Source: Planctomycetia bacterium
GTDB taxonomy: Bacteria > Planctomycetota > Phycisphaerae > UBA1845 > UTPLA1
Direction: 5' to 3'
NCBI GenBank assembly: GCA_015075745.1
Contig: JABTTW010000001.1
Span: forward strand, 1,240,001 to 1,304,000
DNA length: 64,000 nucleotides
Part shown: piece by piece, positions 1-8,703 of the stretch
Numbering within the stretch: the stretch's first letter is position 1
How the letters are laid out: each line of letters starts with the position of its first letter
Program-made: the position numbers and the translations under genes
The notes under the pieces: model-generated
The model's database searches: none
Seen by the model: only the letters and a program-made list of their open reading frames with translations
What the model was told of the DNA's origin: nothing

Positions 1-2
1 CG

Positions 3-1841
3 GACGTTGGCGATCGACAGATTCGCCCTGCGCTGGATTGGTTCTTTGCGAACTCGATGTCGAGCGTGATGGGTGACACCGACGCCTATTGGCAAAGCTG
101 GCTTAACGAAGGCGTGCTACTGGATACGCCGGACACGACTTATGACGAACTATTCAAGCGCGGGCTCCTGGCAACAGCGCTGCACCTCGACGGTGTGAGC
201 GGCGCTGTGGCGGCGGGCTATCACAACGGTGCGTATCCATTCTGCTGGCCGCGCGACGCGGTCTACGCGGCGGTCTGTCTGGCCCGTGTGGGACATCTGC
301 CCGAGGCGGACAAGGTTTATCAGTGGATGCGTGACGTGGCCTATCGCGACAACGAATCGTGGGGCAAGGGATTCTGGAAGCAGAAATACACCATGGACGG
401 CCATGTCGTCTGGCCCTCGCCGCAGATCGACGAAACGGCGGTCTTTCCATGGGGTGTTTATTACCAGTACTTGATCACCGGCGATCTGGCGTTTCTGAGC
501 AGTCACTATGACGAAGTGCGCGACGCCGCGTTTACATGCAGCACGAGTCCGGGAGATGCGGGTCTGCATGCATTGCTGAATTACAACGCGACGGAGCGGC
601 TGATGTGGAGCAACAACGTCTGGGAGGATCAATACGGGTTCTTTATCTACTCGAATGCCAACGTGGTGCGCGGCTTACTGGATGCGGCAGCCATTGCCGG
701 AGCGTTGGGGAACAATGCCGACTCGCTGGATTTCGGCAATCGCGCGGACACGATCCGTAGCGGACTGACCGACAAGCTCAACGCCAATGCCGAGGTGACC
801 GACATTTCGCAACTGGGCATCGTCTATCCGTTCAATATCTTCGGGGCGACCTCGTCACAGGCCGCCAATTACATCGACCGCGTGAACGGCGTGGCGAATG
901 ACACAACCGGCAACAGCCACCCGCTCGTCAATTTCAATGACGACTACGGCTGGTTGAATCTCATCAATCGCTATTGGGGAGATTCATATTGGGGCGACGG
1001 GAGCCCTGCGTCACCGTGGGGAGCCGGCCCGTGGTTCCTGAGTACGCTGTGGTACGGACTCTACTACGCGGAGCGCGCCGACCATACCGGCGACAAGGCC
1101 GACATCGACAATCACAAGTTCCGCATCGATCTGTGCATTGACGAGCTGGGCCCGATCGGCTTCGGCGCGGAGCAGATGGCGCCGGCGTGCAACCCGTGCA
1201 CCTGCCCGAACTGCGGAAGTCTCCTGTATCCGGGGCAGACGGATTTCGTATTGCAGACGGCATGGCCAAACGCCTGGGAGTCGATGTCGACGTTTGTCGA
1301 TGCGTTGATGGCCTTTCTGGACTACAAGCCGATGGCGCCGACGGACAGCTTCATCATCGAGCCGAACCTGCCGACCGGCTGGAACACAATGACGTTTAGC
1401 GGGCTGCGACTGAAGGACAAGCGATTTAACGTACGATGTGACGAGGAGCAGGGGCTCAACACGCACACGCTGACCAATGTAACCGGCGGTACGCTTCACT
1501 ATACGACGCAGCTTCGCGTGCCGACGTCGGCCAACGTCTTTGCAGTAACGGCCGATTGCCAGTACGTCGCCGCGGTTCTTCATCCAGCCAGCGGACGATT
1601 GCAGATCAGCGGCACGATGAACGCCGGGCCGGGCAGCGACACCGTCATTCGGGCTTACTATGGGCTGCGCGGCGATTTTGATCTGAACGCGGCGGTGGAC
1701 ATGGCCGACCTGCCAGTATTTGTGAATGTGCTGCTGGGGCTCGACCCGGACTGCGCGAACAATCCCATCGCGGACATGGACGGGGATTTTCTCAACGACG
1801 GAGGCGATATTCAGCCGTTCATCGACGCCCTTCTGCCATAG
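3..1841 (+). CDS. GH15-like (six-hairpin) glycoside hydrolase with C-terminal dockerin-like domain, 5' truncated by window edge
   Basis: The reading frame is open from base 3, in frame with the ATG at base 57, so the true start lies upstream of the window. Glucoamylase-like (GH15 or related alpha/alpha-toroid) features are WPRDAVYAA near the visible N-terminus and DETAVFPWG about 65 residues later, the latter holding a candidate acidic catalytic residue. The region from about residue 400 looks like a beta-sandwich extension. The last 60 residues contain two EF-hand-like loops separated by hydrophobic helices, resembling a dockerin. The protein is probably exported and acts on alpha-glucan or related oligosaccharides; substrate specificity is not readable from the sequence. 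Its 3' end overlaps the convergent phosphatase gene by 31 bases. The family call is a motif judgement; another toroid family (GH63/GH37-like) is possible. Confidence 0.7.
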   Translation, partial: DVGDRQIRPALDWFFANSMSSVMGDTDAYWQSWLNEGVLLDTPDTTYDELFKRGLLATALHLDGVSGAVAAGYHNGAYPFCWPRDAVYAAVCLARVGHLPEADKVYQWMRDVAYRDNESWGKGFWKQKYTMDGHVVWPSPQIDETAVFPWGVYYQYLITGDLAFLSSHYDEVRDAAFTCSTSPGDAGLHALLNYNATERLMWSNNVWEDQYGFFIYSNANVVRGLLDAAAIAGALGNNADSLDFGNRADTIRSGLTDKLNANAEVTDISQLGIVYPFNIFGATSSQAANYIDRVNGVANDTTGNSHPLVNFNDDYGWLNLINRYWGDSYWGDGSPASPWGAGPWFLSTLWYGLYYAERADHTGDKADIDNHKFRIDLCIDELGPIGFGAEQMAPACNPCTCPNCGSLLYPGQTDFVLQTAWPNAWESMSTFVDALMAFLDYKPMAPTDSFIIEPNLPTGWNTMTFSGLRLKDKRFNVRCDEEQGLNTHTLTNVTGGTLHYTTQLRVPTSANVFAVTADCQYVAAVLHPASGRLQISGTMNAGPGSDTVIRAYYGLRGDFDLNAAVDMADLPVFVNVLLGLDPDCANNPIADMDGDFLNDGGDIQPFIDALLP

Positions 1842-3508
1842 CGGCGAACGGTGCAAAGCGGGATAACCGCCATCGCGCAGATGGGAAGCAGGAATCCCTG
1901 GCCGCAGAGGTTTGCCTGCGCATCCGGCAAGACAGCCGTGTGCAGTGTTTGAGGTTGCGGCGACGGGGCGGATGAGTCCGGTTCGATGCCGCGCCAAGTC
2001 ACGTTCACTGCGTCGGCGGAAACATCGATGACCGCGTAGCCGAACTTGTTCGGCTCGACAAAGCGCAGCCCGTTCATTTCGATGATCTTGTTTCGCAGAA
2101 AATCGAATCCGAGCCCGAACAGCAGCGTTCCCCGAAACTCCGCCCCACTGACGCCGGCGAAGCCAGCGATGAAATCGCCGATCTCATTTTGCAGCGTATC
2201 GGTCGCGATGGGCCCGGCGATGATTTCAGGCACCTTGAAGCACGGCGAGAATTCCTGGCGGATGGTGTTGCGCAGGAAGTAGGTGACATCCGGGTTGTAC
2301 ACGCTGGCATGAATGTCCGCCGACATGAGGACGACGCCGGTGATGCCGTTAACGTCAATATAACGGAGCAGGTCGTATCGCTCGGCGACATAGCCGTCCC
2401 AGCGGTCATACGGGATGAACAGAAGCGATGTAAACGGGACGGAGCTAAGCACGAATTTCCAGGTAGCAGTCGAGTTCTTCAGCCCATTCTTGAGCCACGC
2501 CAATTGCTCTGCGCCAAGCATGGATCGGGCAGGATCCGCCAGGCGAGTGATCGTCTCGATCTCCAGCGTCGGCAACAAAAACGCCCGGGGATCGGGCCCA
2601 CCACCCTCGCGGCCTACGTCGCGCGAGCGGTACTGTCGACAGTCAAGGATGAAGAACTCGGCGAGCGAGCCGTAGCGCACGGAGCGATAGATGCGTGATT
2701 CGTCACCGGCGACGTCTTGCGGACGGATGGGCATGTAGTCGAAGAACGCGCGATAGCCGGCCTGTCGCTGCGCCTCGGTGATATGTGCCTCGAGGTCGCC
2801 CCCGTCATAGTCGTTCGCTACTTCGTGGTCGTCCCACTGAACATAGGCGGCGCTGGAGCCGAGGAGGGTCTGCAGGAACGGGTCATTGCGATTTTGAAGG
2901 TGCTTGGCGCGATAGCCCTCCAGATCAGACGCTCTCGGGATGCCGCCCGCGACTCCGTCAGCGTAGGCCGTGTCGCCCGCCCAGAACCAGATGTCCGGCT
3001 GCTCCTGGGCAGCCTTGCCGAGGACCTCAAATGGCTGATGAGCGGCGTTGGAATCACCGGTATAGACGAATCGAAACGGGCGTGCCGCGTCGGCGGCCGG
3101 CACCGTGCGAAAGGAACCGAGCGGGCTTACCGCTGCGGTCGCCAGATCGACAAACCGGTAAAAGTACAGGGTCGCCGGTGTAAGACCATCGACATCGACC
3201 TTGACCGTGCCGTCGCTGTCGGGCGATCCGGTGACACTGACAGATTGGAGAATTATCGAGAATGCCTGGTCAGAGGCGATCTCGAGCCGAACCTCGCCGG
3301 GCGGAGTCGCGCGTGTCCAGATCATCGCCGTCGTGTCCGTCACATCGCCGGATGCGACGCCCTGAGCGAAAGGGCTCTGTGCCTCGGAGGGCGAAACGAG
3401 ACCGACAAGGGCAAGGAGAGTCAGGACGGCGGTAAGGGCGTTTTTCAAGGTTTCTGTCCCGTTTTCAGTGGTGTTGCCGATTGTAACTGGAGGATGGATT
3501 GCGGCCAA
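1811..3508 (-). CDS. PhoD-like alkaline phosphatase/phosphodiesterase, exported
   Basis: This 565-residue protein has an N-terminal hydrophobic signal ending near SEAQ, a PhoD N-terminal beta-sandwich (residues about 45-140, with ASGDVTDTTAMIWTRA) and a metallophosphatase domain. Metal-binding signatures are WAGDTAYAD, QWDDHEVANDYD and MSADIHAS, in the order expected for PhoD (Fe/Ca-dependent phosphomonoesterase or diesterase). It probably acts outside the cytoplasm to release phosphate. A shorter start at a TTG 60 bases downstream, directly before KNALTAVLTLL, would give a more conventional signal peptide. The C-terminus has a short hydrophobic stretch followed by basic residues, resembling a sorting tail, and overlaps the GH15-like gene tail-to-tail. 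Confidence 0.85.
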   Translation of the reverse strand: MAAIHPPVTIGNTTENGTETLKNALTAVLTLLALVGLVSPSEAQSPFAQGVASGDVTDTTAMIWTRATPPGEVRLEIASDQAFSIILQSVSVTGSPDSDGTVKVDVDGLTPATLYFYRFVDLATAAVSPLGSFRTVPAADAARPFRFVYTGDSNAAHQPFEVLGKAAQEQPDIWFWAGDTAYADGVAGGIPRASDLEGYRAKHLQNRNDPFLQTLLGSSAAYVQWDDHEVANDYDGGDLEAHITEAQRQAGYRAFFDYMPIRPQDVAGDESRIYRSVRYGSLAEFFILDCRQYRSRDVGREGGGPDPRAFLLPTLEIETITRLADPARSMLGAEQLAWLKNGLKNSTATWKFVLSSVPFTSLLFIPYDRWDGYVAERYDLLRYIDVNGITGVVLMSADIHASVYNPDVTYFLRNTIRQEFSPCFKVPEIIAGPIATDTLQNEIGDFIAGFAGVSGAEFRGTLLFGLGFDFLRNKIIEMNGLRFVEPNKFGYAVIDVSADAVNVTWRGIEPDSSAPSPQPQTLHTAVLPDAQANLCGQGFLLPICAMAVIPLCTVRRYGRRASMNG

Positions 3509-3537
3509 TTGACTGCCGCAGTCGCCCGGACCCTCGC

Positions 3538-3566
3538 TGTAAAAGCAGCGGGAGAGCCGCTATGAT
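3538..3566 (+). promoter_or_regulatory. Possible sigma-70 promoter of the GroES-like gene
   Basis: TATGAT at 3561-3566 matches the -10 consensus at five of six positions. A weak TGTAAA lies 17 bases upstream. Transcription would start near 3573, which favours the ATG at 3619 over the GTG at 3574 as start of the downstream gene. The -35 match is poor, so this is tentative. Confidence 0.3.
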
Positions 3567-3618
3567 CTAAGAAGTGGAGCGACTCAATCAGAGACCTCCC
3601 ATTCCACGAGAGCAAATT

Positions 3619-3948
3619 ATGAGCCGCGAAGAGGCCAAAACGCGAACACCGAAGCTGGAGACTGTGGAGCCGATCGGCAAGCGCGTCCTCATTCGCAAGG
3701 ATGCCGACAAGAAGCAGACCAAGGGCGGTATCCAGCTTCCGGACAACATTGAGATTCCGACGATCACCGGGCGGGTCGTGGCCGTGTCCACCCAGGTGGA
3801 CAACGACGAGGACTTTCCGCTGAAGCAGTACGACAAGGTACTGTTCAATCCGAAGCACGCAATTCCGGTGGATTTTGAGGGCGACAATCAACTCTTCGTC
3901 GTCCCGGTAGAGGATGTCGTCGCCGTCTTTCGCAAGGCAGGCGCCTGA
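3619..3948 (+). CDS. groES: GroES-like co-chaperonin (cpn10 fold)
   Basis: A 109-residue protein with the cpn10 layout: VEPIGKRVLIRKD at the N-terminus, KGGIQLPDN before the mobile-loop region, GRVVAVS, then YDKVLFNP and VPVEDVVAVF at the C-terminus. GroES caps the GroEL ring in protein folding in the cytoplasm. The ATG at 3619 is preceded by a purine-rich stretch (CGAGAGC). A GTG at 3574 would add 15 residues with no cpn10 similarity. No groEL lies next to it in this window, so it is an orphan or secondary copy. Length and motifs fit the family, though the mobile loop is divergent, so its partner chaperonin is uncertain. Confidence 0.8.
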   Translation: MSREEAKTRTPKLETVEPIGKRVLIRKDADKKQTKGGIQLPDNIEIPTITGRVVAVSTQVDNDEDFPLKQYDKVLFNPKHAIPVDFEGDNQLFVVPVEDVVAVFRKAGA

Positions 3949-4049
3949 TTCTGCCCCTGCCCAGAGTGCCCCCCCGAGTTACACCTTCAATCAACTGCCT
4001 GGTCACGGTTACAATGCTCCCTTGAACTACTTGTTCGAGGGAGGCGGCA

Positions 4050-5024
4050 ATGACCATTCGCAAGTACGCCGTTTCTGGCCGGAGACCTTCTCGGCTTGTT
4101 GTCATTCTGATCGCCTTTGGGCTGACAGCGTCGGCAACCGCAGTCGCGTCGGCCGCGGTGATGGGCGCGAAGAAGAGTAAGGTCTACCACACTCAACCGG
4201 ATCGCTGCGGCGCGGCGAAGACCATCGCCTCGGGTAATCGCGTCTTATTCAAGTCCGTGCAAGAGGCGGAGACCGAGGGGCGAAGACAGTGCAAATCGTG
4301 CGCGCGGATTGAAGAGAAGTTAAAAGAGGAGGCGTCGAAGCCGAAGGAGCCGGAGACGCCCCCCGGTGATGACAAAAAGTCAGAGCCGCGGAAGACTGAT
4401 GCGGAATCCGGCAAGGGCAACGAGGCCGGCGGAAAACAAAGTCAACCGGCAGGCGACGAAAATGCCGAATCGGGCATTGTAGAGACCGTGAAAGTTTCGC
4501 GCGTTCTGCCCGGTGCAACGCTGGAACTGGAGGGCGGCGAGCGCGTGCGACTGACGGGGATCGGCGCTCCGATTAACGGGCAGCCAACCGCGCGAGAGAC
4601 CCAGAAAAAACTTGAAAAGCTGGTGAAGGGTCGAAAGGTGACGGTCGTATGGGCCGCCGAGGACGAATCCATTCGCGATCGGTACGGCCGTCGCGCGGCG
4701 TATGCAGCAATTGGATCCGACCGGGAAGACATCGGCGGGACGCTGATCCAAGAAGGCCTCGCATGGGTCGATCGCTCATCGGACTTCTCACAACTGAGTG
4801 AGTACTTGCGACGCGAGGACGACGCGGCCTGGGGGCAGCGCGGCGTCTGGAAGCGTCTAAAGGGGAGCCATGGCACGGCCAAGGTGATCGTCGGCAAGTT
4901 TACGCGAGAGTATCATTCGCCGTATTGCCCCCATGCGACGCTGCTGACTGAACCGGCGACAATCAGCGTCAACGAAGCGAAGGGGCGCCGCTTGGCCCCG
5001 TGTGAGTTCTGGCGGCCGGAATAG
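4050..5024 (+). CDS. Exported staphylococcal-nuclease-fold protein with two Ada-like Cys/His modules
   Basis: The 324-residue protein has a membrane/signal segment (about 14-37), then a module with YHTQPDRCG and CKSC resembling the Ada-type metal-binding domain often fused to secreted nucleases, a charged low-complexity linker (about 90-145), an SNase/OB-fold domain (about 150-275), and a second YHSPYCPHA-type module at the C-terminus. Against staphylococcal nuclease, the arginines corresponding to R35 (VRLTG) and R87 (DRYGRR) are kept. The positions of D19, D21, D40 and E43 appear as P, A, G and I, so calcium binding and general-base catalysis are probably lost. It may bind nucleic acid rather than cut it. 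A GAGGGAGG RBS precedes the ATG. Its tail overlaps the ORF extension of the next gene. Confidence 0.75.
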   Translation: MTIRKYAVSGRRPSRLVVILIAFGLTASATAVASAAVMGAKKSKVYHTQPDRCGAAKTIASGNRVLFKSVQEAETEGRRQCKSCARIEEKLKEEASKPKEPETPPGDDKKSEPRKTDAESGKGNEAGGKQSQPAGDENAESGIVETVKVSRVLPGATLELEGGERVRLTGIGAPINGQPTARETQKKLEKLVKGRKVTVVWAAEDESIRDRYGRRAAYAAIGSDREDIGGTLIQEGLAWVDRSSDFSQLSEYLRREDDAAWGQRGVWKRLKGSHGTAKVIVGKFTREYHSPYCPHATLLTEPATISVNEAKGRRLAPCEFWRPE

Positions 5025-5073
5025 TCAAAGGTCTCGCGATCTGTCGCGACGAATCAATGGCAGTAAGGATGAC

Positions 5074-5895
5074 ATGGCGAAATTAAGTCGATCACGCAGG
5101 ACGGGCGAGACGCTCGACATTTCCAAATTGAGGCTCATCGGGATGGTTCATCTGCCCCCCCTGCCCGGCTCTGCGGGGTCGAAACTGAGCATGTCGGCAA
5201 TCATCGACCGGGCAGTCATTGAGGCGCGGCAATTAGGCAAAGCAGGATTCGACGCGGTCATCGTTGAGAACTTCGGCGACGTGCCCTTTGCGGCGGACCG
5301 CGTTCCGGAAGAGACAATCGCCGCGATGAGCATTGTCATCGCCCAGGTTGTGCAGACGTGCGGCGTGCCGGTGGGCGTCAACGTGCTTCGTAATGACGCA
5401 CTATCAGCCTTGGCCATCATAGCGACGACGGGGGCAGCCTTCGTCCGCGTGAATGTGCTTTCCGGCGCTTACGCCACAGATCAGGGCATCATTACGGGAA
5501 AGGCCAATGAGGTGCTGCGGAAGCGAGCGGCGATCGCCCCGCATGTCGGCATCGCCGCGGATGTGCATGTCAAACACGCGACACCGATTAGCCAGCCGGA
5601 TATCACCCTGGCCGCCGAGGAGACGGCCCATCGGGCGGGCGCGGACGTGCTGATCGTCAGCGGAACCGGCACCGGCAAGGCAACCGATCTTGCCGCCGTA
5701 CGCCGAGTCAAGGAGGCCGTCCCGAAGACGCCGCTATGGATCGGCTCGGGCGTGACTGCCGAGACGGTTTGTGACTATTTGGACATCGCGGACGGGTTGA
5801 TCGTCGGAACGGCTCTGAAGCGCGGCGGGCAGACAACGGCAGCGCTGGATGAGAAGCGGATTCGCGAATTCGTCCGCGCCGCGAAGCGCGTATAG
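5074..5895 (+). CDS. btpA: BtpA/SgcQ family TIM-barrel protein
   Basis: This 273-residue protein matches the BtpA/SgcQ family: GMVHLPPLPGS at the N-terminus, DAVIVENFGDVPF, PVGVNVLRND, DVHVKHA and IGSGVTAETV, ending with a phosphate-binding-like GLIVGTALKRGG. Family members include cyanobacterial BtpA, linked to photosystem I stability, and enterobacterial SgcQ, in a sugar cluster; the reaction catalysed is not established. The ATG at 5074 was chosen because AAGGAT sits seven bases upstream; an in-frame ATG at 5002 overlaps the previous gene. No photosynthesis genes are nearby, so the photosystem role should not be transferred. It is followed by a convergent PQQ protein 40 bases away. Confidence 0.85.
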   Translation: MAKLSRSRRTGETLDISKLRLIGMVHLPPLPGSAGSKLSMSAIIDRAVIEARQLGKAGFDAVIVENFGDVPFAADRVPEETIAAMSIVIAQVVQTCGVPVGVNVLRNDALSALAIIATTGAAFVRVNVLSGAYATDQGIITGKANEVLRKRAAIAPHVGIAADVHVKHATPISQPDITLAAEETAHRAGADVLIVSGTGTGKATDLAAVRRVKEAVPKTPLWIGSGVTAETVCDYLDIADGLIVGTALKRGGQTTAALDEKRIREFVRAAKRV

Positions 5896-5934
5896 ACTGC
5901 CTTTAGGCAAGACGATCACCGTGGCCGCCGAGGA

Positions 5935-7212
5935 TTACTCCTCCCCGCCTGCTTTCGCCGCGCCTTCGATGCGAAGATCAAGGCAAACCACCGTGGTGTG
6001 ATCGCGGGCATACAGTAAACCGTCCACGAAGACCGGTACGGTCCAGCATCGCTCGCCTTGTCGCTGCTTGGTCACTGTCTGCCACAGCGAGCGCGTGTTT
6101 CCCTCAAAGATGCTCGCCGTGGAGATCGGCTCAAAGCCCACAGGCGAAGCCTCGGCAACTTGCAATTCACCCGATTCACGGAGCAGGAACAGGTACCGCC
6201 CCACCGCGAGCATGGGACCGTGGACGATGCGCCGCTTGAGCCATTCCACCTTGCCGGTGGCGAAGTCCACGCATTTGAGGCCCGTCTCGTCACAGGTATA
6301 GATTTTTCCGTCGATCAGAATCGGCGTCTGGAATTTGTTTCGTAGCTTGAGGCTCTTCCAGAGTTCTTCGGCGGCGAGATTGTCTCCATCTTTCCGCAGC
6401 TTAAAGAGCGCCGCGCCGTAGCCATAGCCGGAGCTGATAAGCAGTCGGCCGTCGTGAAAGATCGGCCCGGCAACGTTGACGCCTGAGTGTGAAGGCCAGG
6501 GCAGCCGCAGGACCAACCGGCCGGTATCTCGCTCAGCAATGAGAATGCTCTCCGCCATAAACCCGCAGATGTAGCGCTTGCCCTCGAAATCGAATGGATA
6601 TGGTGTGGCGTATCCCGCCGGGTCGTCCCCGCAGGTCCACACGAGTTTGCCGGTCGTCTTGTCCACCGCTCGAAGCGAGCCGTCCTTGCCGCCGGCCGTG
6701 AAGATCGCGAGATGGCCGTCGATCAGAACCGAGCCGGAATAACCCCAGTGCGGCTTGCCGTGCAGCTCGTACTCCCAGACTGTCTCGCCCGTCGCAGCAT
6801 CGAAGCAGAACACCCGGGCGTGCGACCCCATCATGTAAACGCGATGGTCGCTCACGGTCGGCGTCGCGCGAGGGCCGTGGAGATTCGGATCGGGATCGGT
6901 CATCTCCGGCTCAAAGGGACGCTCCCAGATCACCGCGCCGGTGACCGTGTCGAGACAGATGACGGTCTGCTGCTTGTCCCTTGTCCCGCCGGTGTAGAGC
7001 CGGCTGCCGACGATGGCGAATGAACTGAAGCCCGGTCCGACTTCGCGGGACCACAACTTCGGCGGTCCTTCACTGGGCCAGGTCTTCAGGAAGTTGGTAG
7101 CCGGGGCCGCACCGTCGTATCGCGGCCCGCGAAGGTGCGGCCAATCTCCGGCGTTGAGACTCGCGGAAGGAGTGGCAATAGCAAGCAGGCATGCCCAAAT
7201 CGGCGTTCGCAT
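5935..7212 (-). CDS. PQQ-like beta-propeller protein, exported
   Basis: A roughly 425-residue protein with a signal peptide (MRTPIWACLLAIATP... to about residue 22) and repeated propeller blades of the PQQ/BamB type: GAVIWERPF, GETVWEYEL, GKLVWTCG, GKVEWLKR, each preceded by a strand of the LYTGG or VYMMG kind. The opening WPHLRGPRYDG is the typical planctomycete quinoprotein-like start. Such proteins are usually predicted periplasmic scaffolds or dehydrogenase-like propellers; residues for a PQQ enzyme are not identifiable here. Upstream in-frame ATGs at 7221 and 7248 are alternatives. It lies 25-60 bases downstream of the phosphatase-like gene on the same strand and may be co-transcribed with it. 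Confidence 0.8.
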   Translation of the reverse strand: MRTPIWACLLAIATPSASLNAGDWPHLRGPRYDGAAPATNFLKTWPSEGPPKLWSREVGPGFSSFAIVGSRLYTGGTRDKQQTVICLDTVTGAVIWERPFEPEMTDPDPNLHGPRATPTVSDHRVYMMGSHARVFCFDAATGETVWEYELHGKPHWGYSGSVLIDGHLAIFTAGGKDGSLRAVDKTTGKLVWTCGDDPAGYATPYPFDFEGKRYICGFMAESILIAERDTGRLVLRLPWPSHSGVNVAGPIFHDGRLLISSGYGYGAALFKLRKDGDNLAAEELWKSLKLRNKFQTPILIDGKIYTCDETGLKCVDFATGKVEWLKRRIVHGPMLAVGRYLFLLRESGELQVAEASPVGFEPISTASIFEGNTRSLWQTVTKQRQGERCWTVPVFVDGLLYARDHTTVVCLDLRIEGAAKAGGEE

Positions 7213-7272
7213 GGCGAACATCGTATGAGTGAGGAAAAACCCGGTCAAACGGCGGGCGACTTCGCCCCGACC

Positions 7273-8547
7273 CTAGTGCGTGCCGACGATGTCGAGAATC
7301 ACCATCGACGCGTCGTCCGCCTCAGAAAGTCCGCCGGGCAGGGTGTCGAGTATCTCCGTGAGCTCGGCTCGAAGCTCGTCCGGGTCGCCTACCAACTTGG
7401 CTGCGACATTCGGCTGGAGGCATGGCATCGCGGGCATGGGCGGGCGCTGCTCGATCAGGATCGACTCTAGACCGTCGCTGTAGAGAACAATTCGCTGGCC
7501 GGGCTTGAGCATGATGGATTCATCCGTGAACTGCTGGCCGGCGCAGAGACCGAGCAGGCTGCCGTCACCATGCAATTCGCCGATGAGCCCGGAACGGTCG
7601 ATGAGCATGGGCGGCGGATGACCGGCGACGGAGTAATCGAGTCGCAGTGTCTTGCAGTTGATGATGCCGTACCAGCCGGTGATGAACTGCGAATCGGGCA
7701 GGCCCTGTGCGGCGAGTTGATCGTTCAGTGCGCTGAGCACCTCGGACGGCCTGGCAATCACATAGTCATTGCCATCGATACGCTTGGGCTGGATAGCATG
7801 CTTGATGTACATGGTCAGCAGCCCGGCGGCGACACCGTGCCCGACGGCATCGGCAAGATAGAAACCGTAATGATTCTCGTCGAGCCGAAAGATGTCGAAG
7901 ATGTCTCCGCTGACCCATGTGCAGGGCCTGAAGAATGTCGAAAATCGCAGCGGCCCCGCGGCAACAAGATCGCGCGGCATGAAGTCGCGCTGCAGCCGCG
8001 AGGCCAGGCGAAGCTCGCGGTCGATGGCGTCGAAATGCTTGTGCAGGCTTGTATGCAGGCGATGCATGCCGCTGACTTCGCGGGCGAATGCCTGAAGTGC
8101 GGGCTGAAACTGCGTGACCGCGAGGATGGCGCCGCGGAGGACGTCCATTCCCGAGTCCACGGGCAGGCAGACGAAGCCGACACCGACATTGGCAAAGCGG
8201 TCAGGACGCGCGGTAAGGACAATGACTCCGATTTGAAGCTCGCCCAGGGCCGCGAAGCACTCGCTGAGGCGCTTGCGATCGCCTGTCGATTCCGCTTGTT
8301 TCGCTTCGCCTGCGTCGATCCAGATGGCGACATCGAAACCGGGAAGCGACCAACCGGCGGGAATCTCAGCCGGAAGTTCGACCAATCGGGCAGCGCAAAA
8401 TTCGCTCGCCGCCGACAACCGGCCCGCGACAACTTGCGCCGACGTCCGATCACCCAAAACGGCGATCCGGTATATCGGACTCCGCAGCAGACGGTCCGCT
8501 GATTGACCGGCCGTCGTGACTACTCGAGTGGTTGTCGTGGTTGCCAT
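7273..8547 (-). CDS. SpoIIE/RsbU-type PP2C serine phosphatase with receiver-like N-terminal domain
   Basis: The C-terminal half (about 185-424) is a SpoIIE-type PP2C phosphatase: GDIFDIFRLDENHYGFYLAD supplies the metal-binding Asp motif, followed by AVGHGVAAGLLTMYIKHA and, near the end, SEADDASMVILD. The first 150 residues look like a Rossmann/receiver-type fold (IAVLGDRTSAQVVAGRLS, VDVAIW-type strands) but a clear phosphoacceptor aspartate is not obvious. A short helical segment near 165-190 (FDAIDRELRLASRLQRDFMP) is the usual signalling linker before the phosphatase. Family members dephosphorylate anti-sigma antagonists in partner-switching pathways. No anti-sigma factor or STAS protein is adjacent, so the partner is unknown. 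Confidence 0.85.
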   Translation of the reverse strand: MATTTTTRVVTTAGQSADRLLRSPIYRIAVLGDRTSAQVVAGRLSAASEFCAARLVELPAEIPAGWSLPGFDVAIWIDAGEAKQAESTGDRKRLSECFAALGELQIGVIVLTARPDRFANVGVGFVCLPVDSGMDVLRGAILAVTQFQPALQAFAREVSGMHRLHTSLHKHFDAIDRELRLASRLQRDFMPRDLVAAGPLRFSTFFRPCTWVSGDIFDIFRLDENHYGFYLADAVGHGVAAGLLTMYIKHAIQPKRIDGNDYVIARPSEVLSALNDQLAAQGLPDSQFITGWYGIINCKTLRLDYSVAGHPPPMLIDRSGLIGELHGDGSLLGLCAGQQFTDESIMLKPGQRIVLYSDGLESILIEQRPPMPAMPCLQPNVAAKLVGDPDELRAELTEILDTLPGGLSEADDASMVILDIVGTH

Positions 8548-8703
8548 TTGACTTTCAGCCGATAAGTACCGCCGCGCAATCGATGCTGCGTTGTTACTTC
8601 GGCTGGGATGAATGGCAGGTTCACTTAGCGAATTGAAGCGTCCCGCGATGGGGACTCGGCGTGCCGGGTTTGCCGGCCGGCCACGTCCGAAGGCGGATAG
8701 CGA

